The notes under the pieces: generated by a model
The model's input: only the letters and a program-made list of their open reading frames with translations
What the model was told of the DNA's origin: nothing
Database searches by the model: none
Shown: positions 57,323 to 64,000 of the stretch, in pieces
Layout of the letters: the number at the start of each line of letters is the position of its first letter
Numbering within the stretch: the first letter of the stretch is position 1
Position numbers and translations under genes: made by a program
Assembly (NCBI GenBank): GCA_003021005.1
Contig: PXRI01000043.1
Coordinates: 102,559 to 166,558, forward strand
Direction: 5' to 3'
DNA from: Halobacteriales archaeon QS_1_69_70
GTDB taxonomy: Archaea; Halobacteriota; Halobacteria; Halobacteriales; Haloarculaceae
Length of the DNA: 64,000 nt

Positions 57323-59080
57323 ATGGAGGACCCGGCGGACGTCGCGGTGACCATCGTCGACGGCTACGTCGACGAGCCGGCCCACTTCGGCGTGCCGCCG
57401 TACGTCTCGACCTACCCTCGGTTCGCCGCCGGCGCGGCCGTCGACGCCGGCGTCCCCCGCGAGGCCGTCACCTATCACACCATCGACGAACTCCGCGAGG
57501 ACCACGACAAGAAGCGGGACGTCGTCGACGCCGACCTCTTCGTGTACGTCGGCGGGATGACCGTACCCGGCAGCTACGTCGGCGGCACCCCCGCCGAACC
57601 CGACGAGGTCAGGGAACTCGCCTGGACCGCCGAGGGCACGAGCGTGATGGGCGGGCCCGTCCGGTTCGGCGTCGGCGAGGAGAACGCCGGCGCGACCGAG
57701 ACCACTCGCCGGGACCTCGACTACGACTTCCTCGCGTTGGCCGACGTCGAGGCGGCCGTCTACGACCTGGTCCACGGCGGCCTGGAGGGCTTCGAGGACC
57801 GGTACCGCGACAACGCGGAACTCGACCGCTGGGCCGCGAAGGGCGGCTTCGTGGTCGAACAGCACCCCGACCACCCGGACTACCTGATCTGCGAACTCGA
57901 GACGTCCCGTGGCTGCCCGTACCGGTGCTCGTTCTGCACGGAACCGATGTACGGCGACCCGGCCTTCCGGACGCCCGACGCCGTCGTCGCGGAAGTCGCC
58001 GCCCTCGCCGACCACGGCGTCCGGCACTTCCGGCTCGGCCGCCAGGCCGACATCCTCGCCTACGGCGGCGACGGCGAGGCCCCCAACCCCGACGCGCTCC
58101 GGCAGCTGTACGGCGGCATCCGCGAGGCCGTTCCGAACCTCGGGACGCTGCACCTCGACAACATGAACCCGGTGACCATCGTCGAGTATCCCGAAAAGTC
58201 CCGCGAGGGCATCCGGATCATCGCCGAGCACAACACGCCGGGCGACACCGCCGCGTTCGGCCTGGAGTCCGCCGACCCTGTCGTCCAGGAGCAGAATGAT
58301 CTGCTCGTGACCGCCGAGGAGTGCCTGGAGGCCGTCCGCGTCGTCAACGAGGAAGGCGGCTGGCGGCCGGGGAACGAACCAGAGTCGGGACGCGCCGCCG
58401 GGCCCGGGTCGACGTCCCGCGTCCAGGGGCCCTCAGTCGACCCGGACGCCGACCGGCTCCCGAAGCTGTTGCCCGGCATCAACCTCGTTCACGGCCTGGA
58501 GGGCGAGCGCCGCGCGACCTTCGAGCACAACAAGCAGTTCCTCCATGACGTCTACGAGGCGGGCCTGATGGTCCGCCGCATCAACATCCGGCAGGTGATG
58601 GCCTTCGAGGGCACCGAGATGGCCGAGACCGGCGCCGAGATCGCCCACGACCACCGGGAACTGTTCCAGCGGTACAAACGGGAAGTCCGGGAGGAGATCG
58701 ACCGCCCGATGCTCGAACGCGTCGCGCCGCCCGGGACGGTGCTGCCCGACGTCTACCTCGAGTACCACCAGGACGGCCGGACGTTCGGCCGCCAGCTCGG
58801 CACCTACGCGCTCCTGGTGGCCATCCCCGGCGAGCGCGAACTCGGCCGCACCGTCGACGTCGCCGTCACGGACTACGGCTACCGCTCGGTGTCGGGCGTC
58901 CCGTACCCGCTGGACGTCAACGCCGCCTCGATGGACGAACTCCGGATGCTGCCCGGGGTCGGGAAACAGCGGGCCGGCAACATCGTCGTCGACCGGCCAT
59001 ACGACTCCGTCGAGAATGTCCCCGGCACCGTCGACCTCGCGCGGTTCTGCGAGGCCGGGCGGGTCCAGCGGGCGGACTAA
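57323..59080 (+). CDS. Radical SAM protein with B12-like N-terminus and C-terminal helix-hairpin-helix
   Basis: A 585-residue enzyme. Residues 1-180 resemble a cobalamin-binding/UPF0313-like region (VDADLFVYVGGMTVPGSYVG). The radical SAM cluster is C198, C202, C205 in TSRGCPYRCSFC, with GDTAAFGLESADP later. The C-terminus has a helix-hairpin-helix (DELRMLPGVGKQRAGNIV) that would bind nucleic acid, suggesting an RNA- or DNA-modifying role. It is typical of a conserved archaeal family with unknown substrate. Confidence 0.88.
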   Translation: MEDPADVAVTIVDGYVDEPAHFGVPPYVSTYPRFAAGAAVDAGVPREAVTYHTIDELREDHDKKRDVVDADLFVYVGGMTVPGSYVGGTPAEPDEVRELAWTAEGTSVMGGPVRFGVGEENAGATETTRRDLDYDFLALADVEAAVYDLVHGGLEGFEDRYRDNAELDRWAAKGGFVVEQHPDHPDYLICELETSRGCPYRCSFCTEPMYGDPAFRTPDAVVAEVAALADHGVRHFRLGRQADILAYGGDGEAPNPDALRQLYGGIREAVPNLGTLHLDNMNPVTIVEYPEKSREGIRIIAEHNTPGDTAAFGLESADPVVQEQNDLLVTAEECLEAVRVVNEEGGWRPGNEPESGRAAGPGSTSRVQGPSVDPDADRLPKLLPGINLVHGLEGERRATFEHNKQFLHDVYEAGLMVRRINIRQVMAFEGTEMAETGAEIAHDHRELFQRYKREVREEIDRPMLERVAPPGTVLPDVYLEYHQDGRTFGRQLGTYALLVAIPGERELGRTVDVAVTDYGYRSVSGVPYPLDVNAASMDELRMLPGVGKQRAGNIVVDRPYDSVENVPGTVDLARFCEAGRVQRAD

Positions 59081-59143
59081 CCGCCGGGCCGACACCCAGC
59101 CGCCGGGGATACTGTTAACAGCTCCGGTAGCGAACCGTCCCGC

Positions 59144-59584
59144 ATGTCCCTCGCGGAGCTGGGTGACCTCGAAGCCACGATGTGGCGCCGACACGCCAAC
59201 CCGAAGAGCGGCTGGACGCGGGTCCCCACCGGGGCAGTGATCGTGTACGGGGTGTACACGCGGGACCTCCGGCTCCTCCTCGCAGCGCTGGCGTGGGCCG
59301 CCGTCAACCCGTTCCTGTTCCCGCCGCCGGCCGACGACGACGCCTGGATGACCCGCGCGGTCCGGGCCGAACGGTGGTGGATCTACGAGGAGGGCAACGC
59401 CACCGTCGGCCTCGACTACCCGAACAAGGTGAACGCGGTCGGGGCACTCGGCTTCCTGTCCGCGCTGTATGCCGCCTGGCGGGGTCGGCCGGCCGGTGCA
59501 GCCCTCGGCGCCGTCGCCTCCGTCTGCCTGAAGCTATGGTGGCTCCGCGTGCTGGTCCGCCGCTACGATGCGCAGGCAGACTGA
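59144..59584 (+). CDS. DUF6653 family membrane protein
   Basis: A 146-residue protein. The start ATMWRRHANPKSGWTRVPTG is the recognisable family part. Hydrophobic segments LLLAALAWAAVNPFLFPPP and AVGALGFLSALYAAW flank an acidic, Trp-rich loop (RAERWWIYEEG). Function unknown. A TATA-like GGATACTG lies about 29-36 bases upstream. Confidence 0.75.
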   Translation: MSLAELGDLEATMWRRHANPKSGWTRVPTGAVIVYGVYTRDLRLLLAALAWAAVNPFLFPPPADDDAWMTRAVRAERWWIYEEGNATVGLDYPNKVNAVGALGFLSALYAAWRGRPAGAALGAVASVCLKLWWLRVLVRRYDAQAD

Positions 59585-59639
59585 GATTAAGCGCCAGCCC
59601 CGTGAACGGAGGGAGGTGAGAACCGGGGAGGTCACGGCT

Positions 59640-59960
59640 TCGACCGGGTCGCCGAGGCGGCGGCAGATCAGGGCAGAACCGTCGCCCGGTTCGAGACCTG
59701 GGAGAGCCACGAAGAGTTACGCCGGAAAACCGACGCGGAGTTCGAGGCGGAACTCAAGAGGGCGTCAAGTTCCTCCGCGACTGGGCTGTGCAAGCCTGGC
59801 GATGGTGGCAACGAGCTTCGGTGGTCGACTCGCGCTCACACATCTGTCCGGGCGAGTCGACCAACTGGTGCCGTGGGCGCCGGCGGTCGCCTTCGGCGAG
59901 AGCGAGGAGCGTCCTTCGATTATCGCGGATGCACTCTCGGACGTCGAGGTTCCGGTCTGA
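59640..59960 (+). pseudogene. Alpha/beta hydrolase remnant with frameshifts
   Basis: Three consecutive fragments in different frames read as one hydrolase: FDRVAEAAADQGRTVARFET and ESHEELRRKTDAEFEAELK, then EGVKFLRDWAVQ, then SLAMVATSFGGRLALTHLSG containing the nucleophile elbow (TSFGG), ending RPSIIADALSDVEVPV with a stop. The N-terminal strands and the C-terminal Asp/His part are missing. It fills most of the 536-base gap before the AbrB gene. Confidence 0.55.
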
Positions 59961-60120
59961 ACGCTGCGGGCTGAATTCGTAGAACACGGAGAGAACAAGT
60001 ACCCGGGCGAAACTGGCGTTTCCCGGCCCATCCCAGGGATTGTAGGCAACGGCGGACCGGCGAACCCCCTTCAGACCGCGAACATACCGCGACGGACTTA
60101 CGTACGAGTAGGATAGAGTA

Positions 60121-60447
60121 ATGACTGAAAGAAGTATGAGCGGGACGGAATCAGAGAAGGTGGTCTCCGTGTCGCCCCGTGGGCAGGCCACGATTCCCAA
60201 GAAGTTCCGGGAGGAACTCGGCATCGACGCCCCGGGGCGCGTGAAGTTCGTCCGCAGGGAGGACGGCGAGATCGTCGTGCGCCCGATCCGGTCGGTGACG
60301 GACCTCCGCGGAATCCTCACAGGGGAGACCGACGACGAGGGACGGTCGGCGACCGAGGTGCTACGGGACGAGCGGAGCCGCGACGAGGAGCACATTGAGG
60401 GCCTCCGCCGCCGGTACGCCGACGACCGCGATACCGAGAGTGACTGA
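60121..60447 (+). CDS. AbrB/MazE/SpoVT family antitoxin
   Basis: A 108-residue swapped-hairpin DNA-binding protein. VVSVSPRGQATIPKKFREEL with IDAPGRVKFVRREDGEIVV is the canonical AbrB domain (residues 14-55). An acidic, helical C-terminal tail (RSATEVLRDERSRDEEHIEG) should bind and neutralise the PIN toxin encoded downstream. An alternative ATG lies at 60136. It overlaps the toxin gene by eight bases. Confidence 0.88.
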   Translation: MTERSMSGTESEKVVSVSPRGQATIPKKFREELGIDAPGRVKFVRREDGEIVVRPIRSVTDLRGILTGETDDEGRSATEVLRDERSRDEEHIEGLRRRYADDRDTESD

Positions 60448-60859
60448 CCTTCCCGACGCCGTTGTCTTCGACGCCGAGCCGCTCGTCGCGTACTTCTGTG
60501 ACGAACCGGGGAGCGACACCGTCGAGACGTACGTCGACGCCGTCGAAGGTCCCACCGACGGCTACATCTCCGCGGTCACGCTCGCCGAGGTCCACTACGT
60601 GGTCCGCGAGATCGGTGGCGAGGACAGGGCCGACGCCGTCATCGAGGTACTGGCCGAGAGCGGGATTCGCAGGATCGACACCGCCGAAACCTGGCGTCGT
60701 GCCGCCGAGTTCAAGTACCGCCGCTCGCCCGCCCTCGGCGAAGCCTTCGCGCTCGCAACGGCCGCAAAGACCGACGCGACACTTCTCGTCGGTCCCGACG
60801 ACGACTACGACGACGGTACCGACGTCCCGACCGTCCGCTTCCGGGACGAGTCAGTTTGA
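60440..60859 (+). CDS. PIN domain ribonuclease toxin (VapC-like)
   Basis: A 139-residue PIN nuclease paired with the AbrB antitoxin. The acidic residues sit in VVFDAEPLVAYFCDEP (Asp), SAVTLAEVHYVVREIGG (Glu), ALGEAFALATAAKTDATLLV (Glu/Asp) and GPDDDYDD. Start is GTG inside the antitoxin coding end. Its stop overlaps the convergent deaminase gene by nine bases. Confidence 0.87.
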   Translation: MTDLPDAVVFDAEPLVAYFCDEPGSDTVETYVDAVEGPTDGYISAVTLAEVHYVVREIGGEDRADAVIEVLAESGIRRIDTAETWRRAAEFKYRRSPALGEAFALATAAKTDATLLVGPDDDYDDGTDVPTVRFRDESV

Positions 60860-61330
60860 GGACCCCCACCCGAACGCCTCGTGGACGGCCCGCCCTTCGT
60901 CATTCAGCACCGGCCCGAGCACCTCGGTGACGCCGTCGAGCACTTCGGCGGAGCGGACGGGCGGCGCCTCGCCGACGAACTCGCCGAACTCGTCGCCGCC
61001 CACGCTGTAGACCACGCGGGAGAAGCCCGCCCGCCGCAGCCCGCCGGCGCACATCGGGCACGGCTCGGTGCTCGTATACATCACGGTCTCGGCGCGCTCG
61101 GCCGGGGACAGTTCCCGGCAGGCGCGGTAGGCGAGGTGTAGCTCCGGGTGGCGGCGAACGTCGTCTTCGGTGACGACGCGGTTCGATGCGGTCATGACGA
61201 CGGCGTCCTCGCGGACGAGAACGCTACCGAACGGCTCGTCCCCGCGGCCGGCGGCCTCGCGGGCGAGTTCGAGGGCGCGGCGCGTGTGCGCTTCGTGGTC
61301 GAAGGCGGCGAGGTCGGTGTCGTCGGTCAT
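60851..61330 (-). CDS. Nucleoside/guanine deaminase family protein
   Basis: A 159-residue zinc deaminase of the cytidine/deoxycytidylate/guanine group. The zinc motif is HPE in DDVRRHPELHLAYRACRE (the general form is HxE) and PCxxC in STEPCPMCAGGLRRAGFSR. GDEPFGSVLVREDAVVMTAS and AFGWGSSN at the end are typical of guanine/nucleoside deaminases. It overlaps the PIN gene tail to tail. Confidence 0.85.
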   Translation of the reverse strand: MTDDTDLAAFDHEAHTRRALELAREAAGRGDEPFGSVLVREDAVVMTASNRVVTEDDVRRHPELHLAYRACRELSPAERAETVMYTSTEPCPMCAGGLRRAGFSRVVYSVGGDEFGEFVGEAPPVRSAEVLDGVTEVLGPVLNDEGRAVHEAFGWGSSN

Positions 61331-61378
61331 GTCTGGTGGCCGGGCCGGTAGCCCCAAACAGGTTCCGCCGCCGGCGTC

Positions 61379-61978
61379 TCAGACCGGAAAGTCGGCGTCG
61401 GGGTCGACGACCCGGTCGACCTCGCCCGGCATCGTCCAGTCGGTCGCGAGTTCGAGGAGCTGCACCAGGATGCGTGCGGTGGCGCCCCAGACGGTGTAGC
61501 CGTCGACGCGGAAGAAGTGGACGCGGATGTCGCCGTGGTGGGGGTGGTCGCGGCGCTCGGACTCGTAGTTGTCGAGGTCGGCGAGGTCGTCGACGGCCAG
61601 CACCGCGACCTCGGCGACCTCCCGGCGGTCCGGGGTGTACTCGCGGTCCGGAACGCGGGCGACGTACGGGCGGACGGCGTAGTTGGTGATGGTCCGGATG
61701 TCGTCCAGTCGGCCGACGACGTCGAGTTCCGGCGGCGCGAGCCCGATCTCCTCGCGGGCCTCCCGCCGCGCGGTGGCCCGGAGGTCCGCATCGACCGGCT
61801 CGCGGCCGCCGCCCGGGAAGCTCATCTGGCCGGGGTGCTCGCCGAGGTGGTCGGCGCGCTTCGTGAACACCAGGCGGGTGCCGTCCTCGCCGGCGACGAC
61901 CGGCGCGATCACGGCGGCCTCGCGGGCCTCGTCGGTCACCGCGACCGGGTCGTGGTCGGCCACCCGCTGCCAGTCCAT
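61379..61978 (-). CDS. NUDIX hydrolase (CoA pyrophosphatase-like)
   Basis: A 199-residue NUDIX enzyme. LVFTKRADHLGEHPGQMSFP precedes the NUDIX box (GREPVDADLRATARREAREE then IGL), which is the layout of CoA/acyl-CoA pyrophosphatases (LLTKR...PGxxxFPGG). The C-terminal half contains VRPYVARVPDREYTPDRREV and the HFFRVDGYTVWGATARIL segment. It should cleave CoA to 4'-phosphopantetheine and adenosine bisphosphate. Confidence 0.88.
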   Translation of the reverse strand: MDWQRVADHDPVAVTDEAREAAVIAPVVAGEDGTRLVFTKRADHLGEHPGQMSFPGGGREPVDADLRATARREAREEIGLAPPELDVVGRLDDIRTITNYAVRPYVARVPDREYTPDRREVAEVAVLAVDDLADLDNYESERRDHPHHGDIRVHFFRVDGYTVWGATARILVQLLELATDWTMPGEVDRVVDPDADFPV

Positions 61979-62003
61979 ACCGCGCCGTAGGCGCCGCGCG
62001 GTC

Positions 62004-62468
62004 TTAGTTCGTCCCCTCCGCGGCGGCGTCGAGCCGCTCTCTGAGCGTGTCGAGCGCCACCGGCGCCCAGGCCTCGAGGTCGTAGGTGACATCCCGGAGG
62101 GTCGCGATCCGGTCGGCGTCGCCGGCGGCCACCGCGCGGGCGGCCTCGCCGCGGAGCCGCTCCTCGGCGGTGCGGCCGACGCGCTCGCGGTCGACCGACC
62201 GCGGCTCGACGTCGAGGATGTGCGGGAGGTCCTCGGCGCCATCCGGGAGGGTGGGGAAGGCCGTCGGGCCGACCGCGAGCAGCTCCCCCTCCTCGCCCGG
62301 CACGGCCACGAGGACGAACGCCGAACAGGCCGCCTCGACCGCGGCGTCGACGTCGGTCGGCTCCGCCCCGCGGCGGTAGGCGAGTTCCGAGACCGCCGTC
62401 GACAGCTCGGGCCGGCGGAGCGCCCCGAAGAGGTCGACGATGCCCGCCAGCTCGTCGTCGGTGAGCAC
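62004..62468 (-). CDS. DUF7109-like haloarchaeal protein
   Basis: A 154-residue acidic, helical protein of unknown function. LTDDELAGIVDLFGALRRPE is its recognisable start, followed by VLVAVPGEEGELLAVGPTAF and VTYDLEAWAPVALDTLRERL. The GTG at 62468 starts exactly at the conserved region; upstream codons belong to the hairpin-rich intergenic DNA. The family number is recalled and unverified. It lies 25 bases after the NUDIX gene start on the same strand. Confidence 0.7.
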   Translation of the reverse strand: MLTDDELAGIVDLFGALRRPELSTAVSELAYRRGAEPTDVDAAVEAACSAFVLVAVPGEEGELLAVGPTAFPTLPDGAEDLPHILDVEPRSVDRERVGRTAEERLRGEAARAVAAGDADRIATLRDVTYDLEAWAPVALDTLRERLDAAAEGTN

Positions 62469-62647
62469 GCCCGTGGCTGCGAGCGGGGCGGCCGTGAACG
62501 TTCCGACCCGGGCGGCGTGACCGACAGGGAACGCCGCCGAACGAGCGAGCGGGAGGAGGGAGCGGAGCGACCGACGACACGCGAGCCGGGCGGCGAGACG
62601 CGGGCGGCGTGACCGACAGGGAACGCCGCCGAACGGGCGAACGGTGT

Positions 62648-62851
62648 CCTCGCGAGCGAAGCGAGCGAGGGCTCGGCAGAGCGACGCTCTGCCGGCGAAC
62701 GAAGTGAACCGTGAGCCTGCGAGCGCCGCCGGATGGGCGAGCGGCGGGCGGCCGACCGGAGGGAGGCCGCCGAATGGGCGAACGGTGAACGAAGTGAACC
62801 GTGAGCCAGCGAGTGCCGCCGGATGTGCGAGCGGTGAGCGTAGCGAACCGC
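62648..62851. repeat. Mini-hairpin array upstream of the glycosyltransferase
   Basis: Perfect hairpins at 62648-62670 (arms CCTCGC, apex GAGCGAAGCGA), 62675-62693 (GGCAGAGC, loop GAC), 62747-62771 (GGCGGCC, apex GACCGGAGGGA), 62782-62802 (ACGGT, apex GAACGAAGTGA) and 62831-62851 (GCGGT, apex GAGCGTAGCGA). They occupy the divergent gap 62469-62942, the remainder of which is similar low-complexity DNA without genes. Confidence 0.8.
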
Positions 62852-62942
62852 GAGCCGCCCGGCCGACGGTCGGTCGAGGCGGCCACGGCGACGCCCGCGG
62901 TCGTCCCGGGTGTTTTTCCACCGCCGGCTCCTCCCGGGGTCC

Positions 62943-64000
62943 ATGCGAGTCGCGGTCGTCCTCGAGGACCCGCCGCCGCACGCCGACCGGGCGGGCGCCG
63001 TCCGACTGGCCCGGTTCGCGCGGCGGTTCGCCGACCGCGGCCACGACGTCACCGTCTACTGTGCGGGCTGGTGGGACCACGACCGCCGCCGGATCGAGGA
63101 AGCGGGCGTGACGTTCGAGGCCGTTACCGTCGCGCCGGCCCGGACGTCCTACCTCGTTCGGGTGCCCGCGCTGCTCGCCCGGGACCGTCCGGACGCCGTC
63201 GTCGTCTCGCCGTCGCCGCCCGGCGCGGCCGTCGCGGCCAGCCTCGGCGGCCGCCTCGCCCGCGCGCCGGTGGTCTGTGACTGGTTCGGCGACGAGCCCG
63301 GACCGGACGACCCCAAACGGTGGGTGCCGGCGGCCCGGGCGCCGTCGGTCGTCGTCACGCCGTCGGAACTCCAGCGGACCCGCGTCCGGGAACTCGGCGC
63401 CGACGACGCCGAGACGGCGGTCATCCCGCAGAGCATCGACTTCACGCGGGTCGCCGAGACGCCGCCGCGGGACCGCGACGGGCCCCGCGTGGTGTACGCC
63501 CGCCGGCTCGACGGCGCGGCGAACCTCCGGAGTCTGCTCCTCGCCCTGGCGGAGCTGCGCACCCGCGACGACTGGACCGCGACCGTCATCGGGGACGGCC
63601 CGGCGCGGGCCGACCACGAAACGCAGGCCGACGACCTCGGTATCGGCGACCGCGTGGCGTTCGTCGGCGACCTCGACCGCGAGGCCCGCATCGGCACCTA
63701 CCGGGCCGCCGACGCGTTCGTCCAGACGGCGACCCGGGAGCAGTTCGCCGAGGAGCTGCTGTGGGCGCTGGCGGCGGGCTGTGTCGGGGTCGTCGAGTAC
63801 CAGGCCGACTCCAGCGCCCACGAGCTACTCGAGGGCCACGACCGGGCCATTCGGGTCACGGAGTCGGCGGCGCTGGACGGCGCCATCGAGGAGGCCTGGA
63901 CGTTCGTCCACAGCGACCTCGCCGAGTCCATGTGCGAGTACGACCACGCCGCGGTCGCCGGCGACTACGTCGAGCTGTTCCGGGCCTGTGGCGTCGACGC
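62943..64000 (+). CDS. Glycosyltransferase family 4 protein, runs off the right edge
   Basis: GT-B fold glycosyltransferase, 352 residues visible. The N-terminal domain has RVAVVLEDPPPHADRAGAVR and ARFARRFADRGHDVTVYCAG. The C-terminal domain has VVYARRLDGAANLRSLLLAL, TVIGDGPARADHETQADDLG, the VAFVGDLDREARIGTYRAAD helix and the donor-site QFAEELLWALAAGCVGVVEY (E-x7-E region; the first Glu is EE). It probably acts in surface polysaccharide or N-glycan synthesis. A TATA-like GTTTTTCC lies about 30 bases before the ATG. Confidence 0.88.
   Translation, partial: MRVAVVLEDPPPHADRAGAVRLARFARRFADRGHDVTVYCAGWWDHDRRRIEEAGVTFEAVTVAPARTSYLVRVPALLARDRPDAVVVSPSPPGAAVAASLGGRLARAPVVCDWFGDEPGPDDPKRWVPAARAPSVVVTPSELQRTRVRELGADDAETAVIPQSIDFTRVAETPPRDRDGPRVVYARRLDGAANLRSLLLALAELRTRDDWTATVIGDGPARADHETQADDLGIGDRVAFVGDLDREARIGTYRAADAFVQTATREQFAEELLWALAAGCVGVVEYQADSSAHELLEGHDRAIRVTESAALDGAIEEAWTFVHSDLAESMCEYDHAAVAGDYVELFRACGVD

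Overview
The window is chromosomal DNA from a very GC-rich halophilic archaeon (class Halobacteria). The proteins are strongly acidic, and many genes have a TATA-like box 26-30 bases before a leaderless start. GTG starts and 4-base stop/start overlaps (GTGA, ATGA) are common. Typical haloarchaeal families are present: PolX with a PHP domain, DUF5788, an HTH_10 regulator, a PGF-CTERM surface protein, DUF2070, prefoldin beta with DUF3194, and CARDB/PKD modules. The genus cannot be told from the sequence alone.

Layout. 1-5 kb: DNA repair genes (polX, a shortened endonuclease V), a rhomboid protease, a DUF433/DUF5615 toxin-antitoxin pair and a dead HAD gene. 5-12 kb: SDR, glycerate kinase, ArsA-type ATPase, a shortened aminotransferase, PncC and a response regulator. 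11.5-31.5 kb: an aromatic-acid region. It holds an HTH_10 regulator divergent from the phenylacetyl-CoA epoxidase genes paaABCD (with the PaaD zinc ribbon as a separate small gene), a TPP enzyme, an epimerase, a complete branched-chain-type ABC importer with fused LivHM permease, a broken phenylacetate-CoA ligase, PaaI thioesterases, a glyoxalase-fold protein, a broken M24 hydrolase, an LLM flavin enzyme, tandem EthD copies and an aldehyde dehydrogenase. 31.5-32.5 kb is non-coding with inverted-repeat elements. 32.5-43 kb: a MATE exporter with a TetR-type operator, a DUF4129/DUF58 operon facing a MoxR ATPase, HtrA, UspA, tRNA-Ser(CGA) with a duplicated 3' end, and a broken PGF-CTERM surface protein. 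43-64 kb: housekeeping and small families (DUF151, SCP2, HNH, DUF192, citramalate synthase remnant, CDP-alcohol transferase, PHP, GMP synthase glutaminase, DUF2070, prefoldin, radical SAM, AbrB/PIN toxin-antitoxin, deaminase, NUDIX, glycosyltransferase).

Two things stand out. First, an unusual number of genes carry small deletions, frameshifts or nonsense codons: polX, nfi, HAD, aminotransferase, paaK, M24, the PKD protein, two VOC genes, citramalate synthase and an alpha/beta hydrolase. Either this region is decaying or the consensus has errors. Second, four intergenic regions, three of them between divergent genes, carry clusters of tiny perfect hairpins. Most share an 11-base apex of form GA-N-C-GNA-G-N'-GA, in which both the arms and the N:N' pair change together. 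The apex resembles the very stable d(GCGAAGC) mini-hairpin flanked by tandem G.A mismatches.
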